This document shows positions 1 through 8,300 of a stretch of DNA of 19,361 nt, one piece after another. Below the pieces are notes generated by a model. It worked only from the letters and a program-made list of their open reading frames with translations, searched no databases and was not told the origin of the DNA. Source of the DNA: Planctomycetota bacterium (GTDB lineage: Bacteria > Planctomycetota > UBA11346); the NCBI GenBank assembly GCA_013816645.1, contig JACDEC010000003.1:1-19361 (forward strand), given 5' to 3'. Each line of letters opens with the position of its first letter. Position 1 is the stretch's first letter. Both the position numbers and the translations under genes were made by a program.

Positions 1-1014
1 CCGAAATGCGGCAAGGCGCTGCGCGTGCCCGCTGCGGCGCGCGACGAGAACGTCGGCCGGGTGTTCGCCGGCTACACCCTCAGCCGGCTGCTCGGCAAGG
101 GCGCGATGGCCGCGGTCTACGAAGGCGAGGACGGCGATAGGTCGCGGGTCGCGGTCAAACTCCTGGATCGTGAGGTCGCCAAGGACGAGGAACTGCTAGC
201 GCGCTTCCAGCGCGAAGCCCAGATCGCCGTGAAGCTCGCGCACCCCAGCATCGTCGGCGTGCTCGGTGGCGGCGAGCACGACGGGGTCCACTACCTAGTC
301 ATGGAGCTGGTCGAGGGCGGCACCTACGAGGCGATGATCGACAGCCGCGGCCGCCTGCCGTGGCGGGAAGCGGCCCAGCACGCGCTGCAGATCGCGCGCG
401 CGCTCGAGCACGCGTCGGTGCACGCGATCGTCCATCGCGACCTCAAGCCCGGGAACATCCTGATCGCCAAGGACGGCACGCCCAAGCTCGCCGACCTCGG
501 CTTCGCCAAGAACCTCAAGCCCTCGGCCGAGAGCGCGGTCGGCTTGACCATGGCGGGTGCGCAGATGGGCTCGCCCGGGTACATGGCGCCCGAGCAGGTC
601 ACCGACGCCAAGAACGTCTCGGCGGCGACCGACATCTACGGCCTGGGCGCGACCTTCTACCACGCGGTGTGCGGGGAGACGCCGTTCGTCGGCAAGAACG
701 CCTACCAGATCATGGAGAAGGTGATCCGCGAGCCACCGACGCCGCCGCGCACCTACACGCCGGAGCTTCCCGCGGGGCTATGCGCCTTCCTGCTGCGCAC
801 CTTGGCCAAGGACCGAGCCGATCGGCCGCAGAACGCCACGGCGTTCATCCATGAGCTCGAACAGGTGCTGGTCGATCCCGAGGATGTCTCGGGTTTCGCC
901 GCTGCCCGAGCGGCGGTGGTCGTTCGCCGGCGGGGCTGGATCCCGTGGTCGCTCGCCGTGCTCGCGCTGGTGGCGATCGTGGGCGTGGCCTGCTGGCTGC
1001 TGATCGAGTCCTGA
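1..1014 (+). CDS. Ser/Thr protein kinase, membrane-anchored (5' end cut by window)
   Basis: Hanks-type protein kinase that would phosphorylate Ser/Thr on cytoplasmic partners. The reading frame is open from base 1 and begins PKCGKALRVP, which looks like the tail of an N-terminal zinc ribbon, so the true start is upstream; the GTG at 25 is only an internal codon. Counting from that GTG, the nucleotide-binding loop GKGAMAAVY is at about 24-32, the ATP-binding lysine in VAVK at 45, the catalytic loop HRDLKPGN at 137-144, a DLG metal-binding motif (usually DFG) at 157-159 and the activation segment ends in GYMAPE near 190. A single hydrophobic segment follows at the C terminus (WIPWSLAVLALVAIVG...), ending a few residues later, so there is almost no extracytoplasmic domain. 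The third glycine of the nucleotide loop is alanine, which is unusual but tolerated in some active kinases. The nearby ECF operon starts 140 bases downstream; a link to the distant T6SS genes is not shown. Confidence 0.95.
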   Translation, partial: PKCGKALRVPAAARDENVGRVFAGYTLSRLLGKGAMAAVYEGEDGDRSRVAVKLLDREVAKDEELLARFQREAQIAVKLAHPSIVGVLGGGEHDGVHYLVMELVEGGTYEAMIDSRGRLPWREAAQHALQIARALEHASVHAIVHRDLKPGNILIAKDGTPKLADLGFAKNLKPSAESAVGLTMAGAQMGSPGYMAPEQVTDAKNVSAATDIYGLGATFYHAVCGETPFVGKNAYQIMEKVIREPPTPPRTYTPELPAGLCAFLLRTLAKDRADRPQNATAFIHELEQVLVDPEDVSGFAAARAAVVVRRRGWIPWSLAVLALVAIVGVACWLLIES

Positions 1015-1121
1015 ACCCAGCTGCCCGCAACGTCAGCAACATTTTGCCGGGAATGCGCCATCGCAGCGGCCTCGTTCGGTGACGCCCGCCTGACAGTTCT
1101 CCGCTATCGGACGGATGGCAT

Positions 1122-1134
1122 GTCATAAAAGTCC
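1122..1134 (+). promoter_or_regulatory. Shared GTCATAAA element, copy 1 (upstream of ECF sigma gene)
   Basis: GTCATAAAAGTCC lies 22 bases before the ATG chosen for the sigma factor. A near copy (11 of 13 bases) occurs at 5313-5325 before the secreted beta-helix gene. An A/T-rich 8-mer is rare in DNA this GC-rich, and I see it nowhere else in the window. Inference: a promoter element or operator that places both genes under one control, possibly by the ECF factor itself. Confidence 0.4.
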
Positions 1135-1156
1135 TGCCTGGGGTATCTGGAAGGGC

Positions 1157-1681
1157 ATGGGCGATGTCGATGCCTTCGCGATCCTCGTGCATCTGCACGA
1201 GCCCATGCTCCATGCGTATGTCCGCGCCATCATCGGCGATGCGGAGCGGGTGGACGATGTCTGCCAGGAAGCATTCGTCCGCGCCTTCCAGAATCTGGCC
1301 GCCCTCAAGGAGCCCGCGGCTTTCCCGGCCTGGTTGCGCACCATCGCTCGCAACCTGGCGTTCGCCGAATTGGCGAGACGCACGCGCGAATCGGCCACCG
1401 ATCCGCGCGTGTTCCAAGGCATCGAAGACGTGTTCGGGGCATTGGACGCCATCGAGATCTCGGATGGCAGCGAACGGATCTGCGCCGTCCGCGACTGCGT
1501 GCAGAAGCTCGGCGGGCTGCTCAAGGATTGCTGCGAGCGGTTCTACTACCGCGGACAAGCGACCCTGGCCATCGCCGAGGAGTTGTCGATCAGCCTGCCC
1601 GCCGTGCTCAAGCGCCTCGAGCGCGGGCGCTTGGCGGTAGCCGACTGCCTGGGCAAGCGTTTCGGCAGGGAACAGCCATGA
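1157..1681 (+). CDS. RNA polymerase sigma factor, ECF (sigma-70) family
   Basis: Alternative sigma factor of 174 residues that would direct RNA polymerase to a small set of promoters. Region 2 spans about residues 14-80, with the typical core DDVCQEAFVRAFQNL (33-47) and FPAWLRTIARNLA (56-68). Region 4 spans about 107-165, with a helix-turn-helix around IAEELSISLPAVLKRLERGR. I chose the ATG at 1157, preceded by GGAAGG, over the in-frame ATG at 1115: the longer form adds 14 residues with no family similarity (MACHKSPAWGIWKG) and would swallow the GTCATAAA element. Its stop overlaps the start of the FecR-type gene (ATGA), so the two are translationally coupled and form a sigma/regulator pair. 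The FecR-type protein is the likely anti-sigma or sensor partner. The exact ECF group cannot be assigned by eye. Confidence 0.92.
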   Translation: MGDVDAFAILVHLHEPMLHAYVRAIIGDAERVDDVCQEAFVRAFQNLAALKEPAAFPAWLRTIARNLAFAELARRTRESATDPRVFQGIEDVFGALDAIEISDGSERICAVRDCVQKLGGLLKDCCERFYYRGQATLAIAEELSISLPAVLKRLERGRLAVADCLGKRFGREQP

Positions 1682-4600
1682 GCGGACCCGTCGATGCGAT
1701 CGATGATCCGGCCTCCCCATACGTCCTCGGGAAGATGCGCGCCGTCGATGCGATCCTGCACGCGGATGCGTGCCTGGCATCGGGTCGCCAGCTGTGCCGG
1801 GCCGGCGATCGTGCGGTCGCGCAGCTGCGCGCGCAGCGCCGCTGGCGCTGGATGGCTCCGTTGGCTGCGGCTGCGGCGGCCTGCCTGGTGATCGGCTGGT
1901 GGCTGGCCGCGGGCGCAGCCCCGGATCATCCGCGACTGATCGTCGATCGAGGCTCGGTTCTGATCGTCGATGACGACGCCGCCGTCCTCGCGGTCAACGG
2001 CGCTCCCGTCGCTGTCGGCTCCATGGTTCAGGTCGGTCCGGGTGCCAGCGCGGCGTTGCGCTATCGCGATGGCAGCGTCGCGCGGATCGCCGCTGACAGC
2101 GAGGTGCGGGTCGGGGTCGACGGCGGAAAATTCCTGTTCGTCGAGCGCGGGGCGGTGGATTGTGCGGTCGAGCCGCAGCCCGCGGGCAAGCCGCTGGTGG
2201 TGGCGACGCCGCTGGCACGGGCGACCGTGGTCGGCACCCGGTTCCGGATCGCTGTCGAAGCCGGCGAGGCCTCGCTGAGCGTGAGTGAGGGTTTGGTGCG
2301 CTTCGCGCGCACCGGCGACGCCACGGCGATCGACGTTGCCGCAGGTTTCGCGAGCCAGACCAAGCGCCCAGGGCCATTGGTGGCGGAGCGTACCGACCGG
2401 CCCGCGCGAGGCGGCGCCTTCGTCGCCGTGGCCGACTTCGGCGCGGTCGGTGACGGCATCGCCGATGACACGGCGTCGATCCAACGCGCCGTGAGCTCGG
2501 CCATCGGAGCGGATGGCGCGATGGCGACCGTGCTGCTCGAGTCCAGCGCACGCTACCGCATCACCGCCCCGTTGCTGGTCGCCGACGTCACGGGTGGGCG
2601 GATCGTCGGCAATGGCGCCACGCTCCTGTGGGATGGTCCCTCGGACGATGCGGCCCTGGTCATGCGGGCCGCGCGCCGCACCGTGGTCGAGGATCTGACC
2701 ATCACCACGCTGGCCCCGCTCGATGCCGCCATCCGCTGCGACAGCGGCCTGCTCCCAGGCAAGTCCGGCGATCTGGTCTTGCGCAACCTGACCATCGACG
2801 CCGGGTCGTCGTCGCTGGCGGTCGGAGTGCGGGTGACGGCTGGGTCGGCGTCCGATTGGGAATGCGACAACGATTTCCACCTGCTCGACCGCGTGGCGAT
2901 GACCGGGTACAGCGAAGCGGGGGTCCTCGTCGCAGCCACGACCGCGCGCAATGTCCGCCTGTTCGGCTGCACGTTCGTGGCGCGCCCCGACGCACCGTTC
3001 AGCTGCTGCGTGCGCGCGGTGCGCAGCGTCGTCGTCCACGGCGGGACCGGCAGGGGAAGCACCGACGCAGATTTCCGTTTCGACGACCCGCAGCAGGTCG
3101 CCACCATCACCGGTTGGTCAAGCACCGGATCGCGTCGGCTGCTGATCACGAGCGCGTCGTCTTCCGCCCCATTCCCGGTGCGCATCGCCGACAGCAGCTT
3201 CATCAGCGGTCAGCTCGCCGAGGATCGTTGCGTCATCGACCTGCGTTTTCCCGGGCCGCTGGTCATCGAAGATACCGTGCTCGGATCCGGTGTCGCCCCG
3301 CTGCCGCGGATCCGCCTGGGTGCGCCGGTCCCGACTGCGCTGCTGATGGATGGGGTCACCTTCGGAGCCATCGGATCGGCATTCGAAGAACCGGTGATCA
3401 ACGCGCCGGATACGCGCAGCATCGTCGTCCGCTCCCGCGTGTGCTGCACCGACGAGCAGGGCCAGCCGGTCATGCGGGGTGATGCGTTGATGGGAGCGGT
3501 ATGGGACGGATCGGGCGCGAGTTCGACCAGACCGGCGCCGGTCGGTCCCACCTTGCCCGACAGCTGCACCCTCGGCGACGTCTTCTTCTGCACCGGCAGC
3601 GCACCTGGCGGCAATCTGCACGTGTGCCTGCGCAACGGGCGCTGGAGCCAGCTCGGCAGGGGGGTCGGCGAAGCGAGCGGGCAATCGCTGGTTCGCGGGA
3701 CGGACGCTGCCCCGGAGAGCGCCGCCTTGCCGACCACCGCGACGCCGGTCGCGGATGCCAGCCAGCGCTACGCGACCAATCCGCCAGCGGTGCGAGCGGT
3801 CGGCGATGGTGTCGCCGACGACAGCGCGTCATTGCAGGAAGCATTGCGCTCGGCCGGGAGCTCGCAGCCGGTGGTGCTGCGGGCCCACGCGACCTACCGC
3901 ATCACCACCCCGCTGGTGATCGATGCGCCCGGTACCCGCCTGGTCGGCAATGGCGCGACCGTGCGGTGGAGCGGTGATGCGACCTCCCCGGCGGTGATCA
4001 TCCGCGATGCCGCGGGGGCGCGGCTCACCGATCTGCGCATCCGCGCTGAAGATGACGCGCCGTTGGCCCAAGCCGTGCACCTCGAAGCGACGAACGACGC
4101 ACCCGCCACCGCCGCGGATATCGTCATCGCCAGCATCAGGATCAGCGGTTCCGGAGTCGATACCGCCATCGCGGTCGTGGATGGGCGCCAGGGCAGCGTC
4201 GGCCCGCCCGTGATCATCCGCGATGCCGCAGCCCAGGGTCATGGCGGCGAATTCCTGCGGATCGAGAGCGGCCGGTCGGTGCGGGCACTGGCGATCCACT
4301 CGTTCCCAGAGCCTTACCAGCAAGGAACCGTGGGCATCCACGTGGTGCGCGGCGCGGTCGAACTGATCGGCGGGCACATGCGCGGCCACGGCGACGCCGA
4401 TGTCCGGCTCACGGCGCCCACCGCTCCGGTGACCATCGCGGATCTCATCAGCACCAACGCGCGGGCCTTGCTCGTCACCGACGAGGCAGCAGCGTCCGCG
4501 CCAGTCGTGATCCTCGGTGGATATTGGTCATTGCTCGAAGGACAGCCTACCCTCGCGATCGATTACGCCCTGCCTGCCCGGTTGCGGATCGAGAACCTGG

Positions 4601-5178
4601 TCATCGGAGGCTTTGGCGCGATGCCGCGCCTGGCGCTGCGCGGCGAGGCATCGGCGCTCATGCGCGGGAACCTCTACCAGACCCTGGGATCGCATGCGGT
4701 TGATCCGTTCCTGCCCGATGCTGCGGGCATGCTGCGCTCGGAGCTCGATGCGCGCGTCGATGGGAGGGGCGCCGTCGAAGTCGGCGGCCTGGTCAGGATC
4801 ACGCGCCCCATCGATTTCGCCGCGGCCGACGGGGCCAAGCCGATCGCGCTGGGCACTACGGCTCCGCCCGACAACCAACCTGGCGACCTGTTCCTGCGCG
4901 TATCCGATCAGGGCGCGAGCGAGGTGCTGGTCTGCACGGCGCAGGGAGCCTGGACTCCGCTCGCCGCGGAATGGGGGACCGAGACACCCGTCCCGGATCG
5001 AGCCGTTAAAAATGGTGCAATCGACGCAAGCCGCGCGCATCGCACCCGTCCCGCGCGTTGTGGACTGGCACTGCCAGCGCGCGCGCAGGTCGGCGAATGG
5101 TTCGTCAAGCTCGATGCTCCCGTTGGCCGCAACCTCTACGTGTGCACGGCCGTAGACCAGTGGAGCGAAGTGCGCTGA
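1678..5178 (+). CDS. FecR-domain membrane protein fused to two pectate-lyase-like beta-helices (putative sigma regulator/sensor)
   Basis: 1166 residues. The start ATG overlaps the sigma stop by 4 bases. A short cytoplasmic segment (1-58) precedes one transmembrane helix (about 59-80); there is no cleaved signal peptide, giving an N-in, C-out signal-anchor topology. A FecR domain follows (about 90-210), recognisable from GSVARIAADSEVRV and TPLARATVVGTRFRI followed by VSEGLVRF. From about 249 and again from about 702 there are two Pectate_lyase_3-type regions entered by FGAVGDGIADDTASIQ and AVGDGVADDSASLQ. Three short modules of the form G-D/E-x-F...L-x-V-C...W occur near 625-660, 1069-1102 and 1134-1166. 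In known ECF/FecR pairs the cytoplasmic part touches the sigma factor and the outer part receives the signal; here the outer part is a large carbohydrate-type fold. Inference: it senses a polysaccharide or wall ligand. The cytoplasmic part shows no zinc-binding anti-sigma motif. Lyase activity is not established. Confidence 0.88.
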   Translation: MSGPVDAIDDPASPYVLGKMRAVDAILHADACLASGRQLCRAGDRAVAQLRAQRRWRWMAPLAAAAAACLVIGWWLAAGAAPDHPRLIVDRGSVLIVDDDAAVLAVNGAPVAVGSMVQVGPGASAALRYRDGSVARIAADSEVRVGVDGGKFLFVERGAVDCAVEPQPAGKPLVVATPLARATVVGTRFRIAVEAGEASLSVSEGLVRFARTGDATAIDVAAGFASQTKRPGPLVAERTDRPARGGAFVAVADFGAVGDGIADDTASIQRAVSSAIGADGAMATVLLESSARYRITAPLLVADVTGGRIVGNGATLLWDGPSDDAALVMRAARRTVVEDLTITTLAPLDAAIRCDSGLLPGKSGDLVLRNLTIDAGSSSLAVGVRVTAGSASDWECDNDFHLLDRVAMTGYSEAGVLVAATTARNVRLFGCTFVARPDAPFSCCVRAVRSVVVHGGTGRGSTDADFRFDDPQQVATITGWSSTGSRRLLITSASSSAPFPVRIADSSFISGQLAEDRCVIDLRFPGPLVIEDTVLGSGVAPLPRIRLGAPVPTALLMDGVTFGAIGSAFEEPVINAPDTRSIVVRSRVCCTDEQGQPVMRGDALMGAVWDGSGASSTRPAPVGPTLPDSCTLGDVFFCTGSAPGGNLHVCLRNGRWSQLGRGVGEASGQSLVRGTDAAPESAALPTTATPVADASQRYATNPPAVRAVGDGVADDSASLQEALRSAGSSQPVVLRAHATYRITTPLVIDAPGTRLVGNGATVRWSGDATSPAVIIRDAAGARLTDLRIRAEDDAPLAQAVHLEATNDAPATAADIVIASIRISGSGVDTAIAVVDGRQGSVGPPVIIRDAAAQGHGGEFLRIESGRSVRALAIHSFPEPYQQGTVGIHVVRGAVELIGGHMRGHGDADVRLTAPTAPVTIADLISTNARALLVTDEAAASAPVVILGGYWSLLEGQPTLAIDYALPARLRIENLVIGGFGAMPRLALRGEASALMRGNLYQTLGSHAVDPFLPDAAGMLRSELDARVDGRGAVEVGGLVRITRPIDFAAADGAKPIALGTTAPPDNQPGDLFLRVSDQGASEVLVCTAQGAWTPLAAEWGTETPVPDRAVKNGAIDASRAHRTRPARCGLALPARAQVGEWFVKLDAPVGRNLYVCTAVDQWSEVR
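2422..4965 (+). repeat. Diverged internal duplication in the FecR/beta-helix gene
   Basis: Two units of beta-helix plus a short C-terminal module lie in tandem (about 2422-3663 and 3781-4965). Matching landmarks are FGAVGDGIADDTASIQ with AVGDGVADDSASLQ, YRITAPLLV with YRITTPLVI, and GRIVGNGATLLW with TRLVGNGATVRW. A third copy of the short module closes the protein at about 5080-5175. The units are clearly related in protein but well diverged in DNA, so the duplication is old. Confidence 0.75.
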
Positions 5179-5289
5179 TCCGTGCGAGGATGCTGCTTGA
5201 GGCGGTGCATGCGGCGCGAGTCATTTGGCGCACAACGTGGATCCTGGTATTTTCCCGCTCAGCACACCGCGCGCCCGTGCGACACACCG

Positions 5290-5306
5290 CGGCGATCGGC
5301 TCGCCG
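5290..5306. terminator. Small GC hairpin between FecR/beta-helix gene and secreted gene
   Basis: CGGCGA, a 5-base loop and TCGCCG form a perfect 6-bp stem 112 bases after the FecR-type stop codon and 6 bases before the second GTCATAAA element. There is no T-run. It could end the sigma/FecR transcript or be part of the regulatory region; the evidence is only the inverted repeat. Confidence 0.25.
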
Positions 5307-5312
5307 GTGAGC

Positions 5313-5325
5313 GTCATAAAGTTCC
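5313..5325 (+). promoter_or_regulatory. Shared GTCATAAA element, copy 2 (upstream of secreted beta-helix gene)
   Basis: GTCATAAAGTTCC lies 46 bases before the ATG of the secreted protein and matches the element before the sigma gene at 11 of 13 positions. Flanking bases are not clearly conserved, so I cannot assign -35 and -10 boxes. It is the main sequence evidence tying the secreted gene to the sigma/FecR pair. Confidence 0.4.
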
Positions 5326-5340
5326 GGATGCGGACTCCCT

Positions 5341-5363
5341 CTGAGGACCCAATCCCTCGGAGA
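5341..5363 (+). promoter_or_regulatory. Ribosome binding site GGAGA with possible occluding hairpin
   Basis: GGAGA at 5359-5363 sits 8 bases before the ATG at 5372 and fixes that start. CTGAGG (5341-5346) can pair with CCTCGG (5355-5360), with one G-T wobble and an 8-base loop, which would cover the first two bases of the site. The ribosome site is convincing; the hairpin is weak. Confidence 0.4.
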
Positions 5364-5371
5364 ACCCGCAC

Positions 5372-8300
5372 ATGCCTACGCGCCTCCTCCTGTTGGTGCT
5401 GATCGCCGCGAGCGCATCCGCCGCCGACCCCTACATCTTCCACGCCAGCGCCTCGGCGCGACCTGGCGACGCCATCAACGTGCAAGGCAGCTTCGGCACC
5501 GGTGCGACGGCCTGGCTCAGCGTCGGAACTTCGACCAATGCCATCGCGCTGCCGACCCTGGTGCAGAGCAATGGCCACATCACCGCGCGCCTGCCGACCA
5601 ACATCGGCTTGGACCTGTACCAGCTGTGGGTCCAGGACGGCGGAGCGCGCAGCCGCAGCATGTGGATCAACCGCGCCCGCGGCATGCACTTCGACTCGCC
5701 CGAAGCGGGGCCCGGCACTTCCCTGCGCATCTTCGGCCGCGATCTCACGCTGGCGGGCGGCGCGACCAGCGTCCGCTTCGTGCCGCGCGGTCAGACCGCG
5801 AGTACCGATGCGATCGTCGACCAGATCCGCAGCACGGCGTACGCGTTGACCATCACCGCGCCCAGCAACCTGCAGCCTGGAACCACCTACGACGTGCACG
5901 TCAGCAACGGGCGGGGCGGTGCCGCCGGCGAGACCCGCGTCGAGCGTAGCGTGCTGGCCATCGCCGCTGGAACCGACTACTTCCAGCTCGGCGTTCCCTG
6001 GGCGGCCAAGCTGAACTTCCACGGCAACGTCTACAACGTGAAGACCGATGGACGCCTGAGCCTGAAAGCGGTCGGAGATGGCGTCGCCAACGATTACGCC
6101 GCCATCCAGCAGGCGGTCGATCGCGCCAGCGCCGCCGGCGGCGGCATCGTCTACCTGCCGGCTGGGCAGTACAAGATGGTCCTGAGCGCCAGCGGCGGTC
6201 TCTACATGCGGGATCGCGTGGTGCTGCAAGGTGCCGGCAAGGGTCAGACCTTCCTGCGCTACGGCTACGGACAGGGCGGCGACGGCCGCTGGTGCATGAT
6301 CTGGGGCGGCAAGCAGAACGGCCTCGCCGATCTCACCATGTCGAACGCCGACACCACTGGCCAGTTCTACAACACCATGACCGGCCAGGGCACCGAGCTG
6401 TTCCTGAAGCGCATCACGTGGGAGATCAACCGGGGGTCATGGCTGTGGCTGGCCAACAGCGACAAGATGGTGGTCGCCGACAGCGGCTTCATCCAGGGCG
6501 TCGACGACATCGCCGGTTACCACGGCCCCGTGCAGTTCAACGGCTGCAAGAACGTCGTTATGCAGCGCAACAACTTCACCTACGCGGTCGACGGGCTGAA
6601 CATGGGCCATGTCCGCGACAGCGTGATCGAGAACAACAACATCTACCGCGACGGCGCCGCGCGCTGGCCGGTGTCCTTGAACCTCTGCAACCACGTGCTC
6701 ATCCTCAATTTTGCCGAGAACGTCGCGGTCACCGGCAACCTCTTCAAGGTGATCAACGGACCGTCGCAGAACATCAACGACGGCGAGAGCATCATCTCGG
6801 AGGGCGGCGGTCCGGACCGCGTCGACGAGGACCGCGGCATCGTCAGTTCGGCGACCGCGACGACAGTCGTGGATACGAGCAAGAATTGGGGCGCCTACCG
6901 CATGCGCCCGGTGGTGGCGATCGTGCACGGCACCGGCATGGGCCAGTGGCGGTCGATCACCTCGCGCTCGGGCGGGACGCTCAACGTCGACCGCGCCTGG
7001 GACGTCATCCCCACCGCCGGCAGCCGCTACGCGATCTTCAATTGGGGTTCGCGCAACTGGCTGGTCCAGGGCAACCGCTTCGAAGGCAACCGCCGCGGCA
7101 TCACGCTCTACCAGAACGCCACCCTCGATGTGGCGATCGTCGGCAACAACCTGCTCAACAGCGGCTCGATCGACCTCTCGCCCTGGCAGCAGGCCACCGC
7201 CTACGGCGACCGTTCGAACCACCTGGTGCCGATGTACGACGTGCAGATCATCGGCAACACCGTCGCCAACACCGACAACTCGAACGGCGCGTTCATCGGC
7301 GTCCACACCGTGCAGCCCAAGGATCCGCGGACATTCGGCACCTCGGTCATCGGCATCGAGATGCGCGGCAACACCCTGACCGCAGGCATTCCCAACGTCC
7401 CGGCGGTGGTCGACGCCAACTTCCCCGAGGGCTTCCTCAACGACGTGCTCTACCAGCCGCTGGGCAGCAACTACATCGACGAGGGGATCCCTGGCGTGCT
7501 CGGCACCATCATCCAGGACAACCATGCCATCAACACCGCCTACGCGGTCCACCTGAACACCGCATCCTACGACACGGTGATCATCGACATGCGTCGCACC
7601 AACGCCCCGAACGCGCTCAAGGACCACGCCTTCCCCGGGGTCAGCCATGCGTCGGTGCGCACCGTGACGATCACCGGCACCACCGTCCCGGCCAACCAGG
7701 CGCCAGCGGTCCAGGTGACCAGCCCGACCGCGGGTACCACGGTCACGGCGGGAACGACCCTGACGGTCCAGGCCAACGCCAGCGACGCCGACGGCGCGAT
7801 CAGCACGGTCGAATGCCTGATCGACGGGGTGGTGATCGGCCAGCGCACCGTTGCGCCCTGGACCTGGACGCACACGGCGACGAGCGGGACCCATACGGTG
7901 TGGGCGCGGGCGACCGATGACCGCGGCGCCATCACGACCAGCACCGCGATCTCGTTCAGCGCCAGCGCGCCGACCACGTCACCGACGCAGCCGACGCAGC
8001 CGGTCGCCGGCGTCATCGCCATCAACGCCGGCGGCGGCGCTTGGACCGCTCCGGACGGTACCGTCTACAGTGCCGACCAGTACGTCACCGGCGGATCGAC
8101 CTACGCGATATCGGCCACCGCGATCGCCAACACCGATGGCGACGCGCTCTACCACTCCGAACGCTTCGGTGCCTGCACCTACGCTATCCCGGTCGCCAAC
8201 GGCTCGTATTCGCTGCGCCTGCAGTTCGCCGAACTCTACTGGACCGCCCCAGGGCAGCGGGTGTTCGACGTGCTCGTCGAAGGCCAGCAGCGCATCGCTG

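Noticed and set aside
1115..1156. Upstream ATG at 1115 as start of the sigma factor
   Set aside because: It adds 14 residues without family similarity and overlaps the GTCATAAA element; the ATG at 1157 gives a normal ECF N terminus. Not fully excluded.
6292..7920. 542-codon + strand frame inside the secreted beta-helix gene
   Set aside because: Arg/His/Gln-rich frame-shifted reading of the same DNA; the main frame has a signal peptide and coherent domains throughout.
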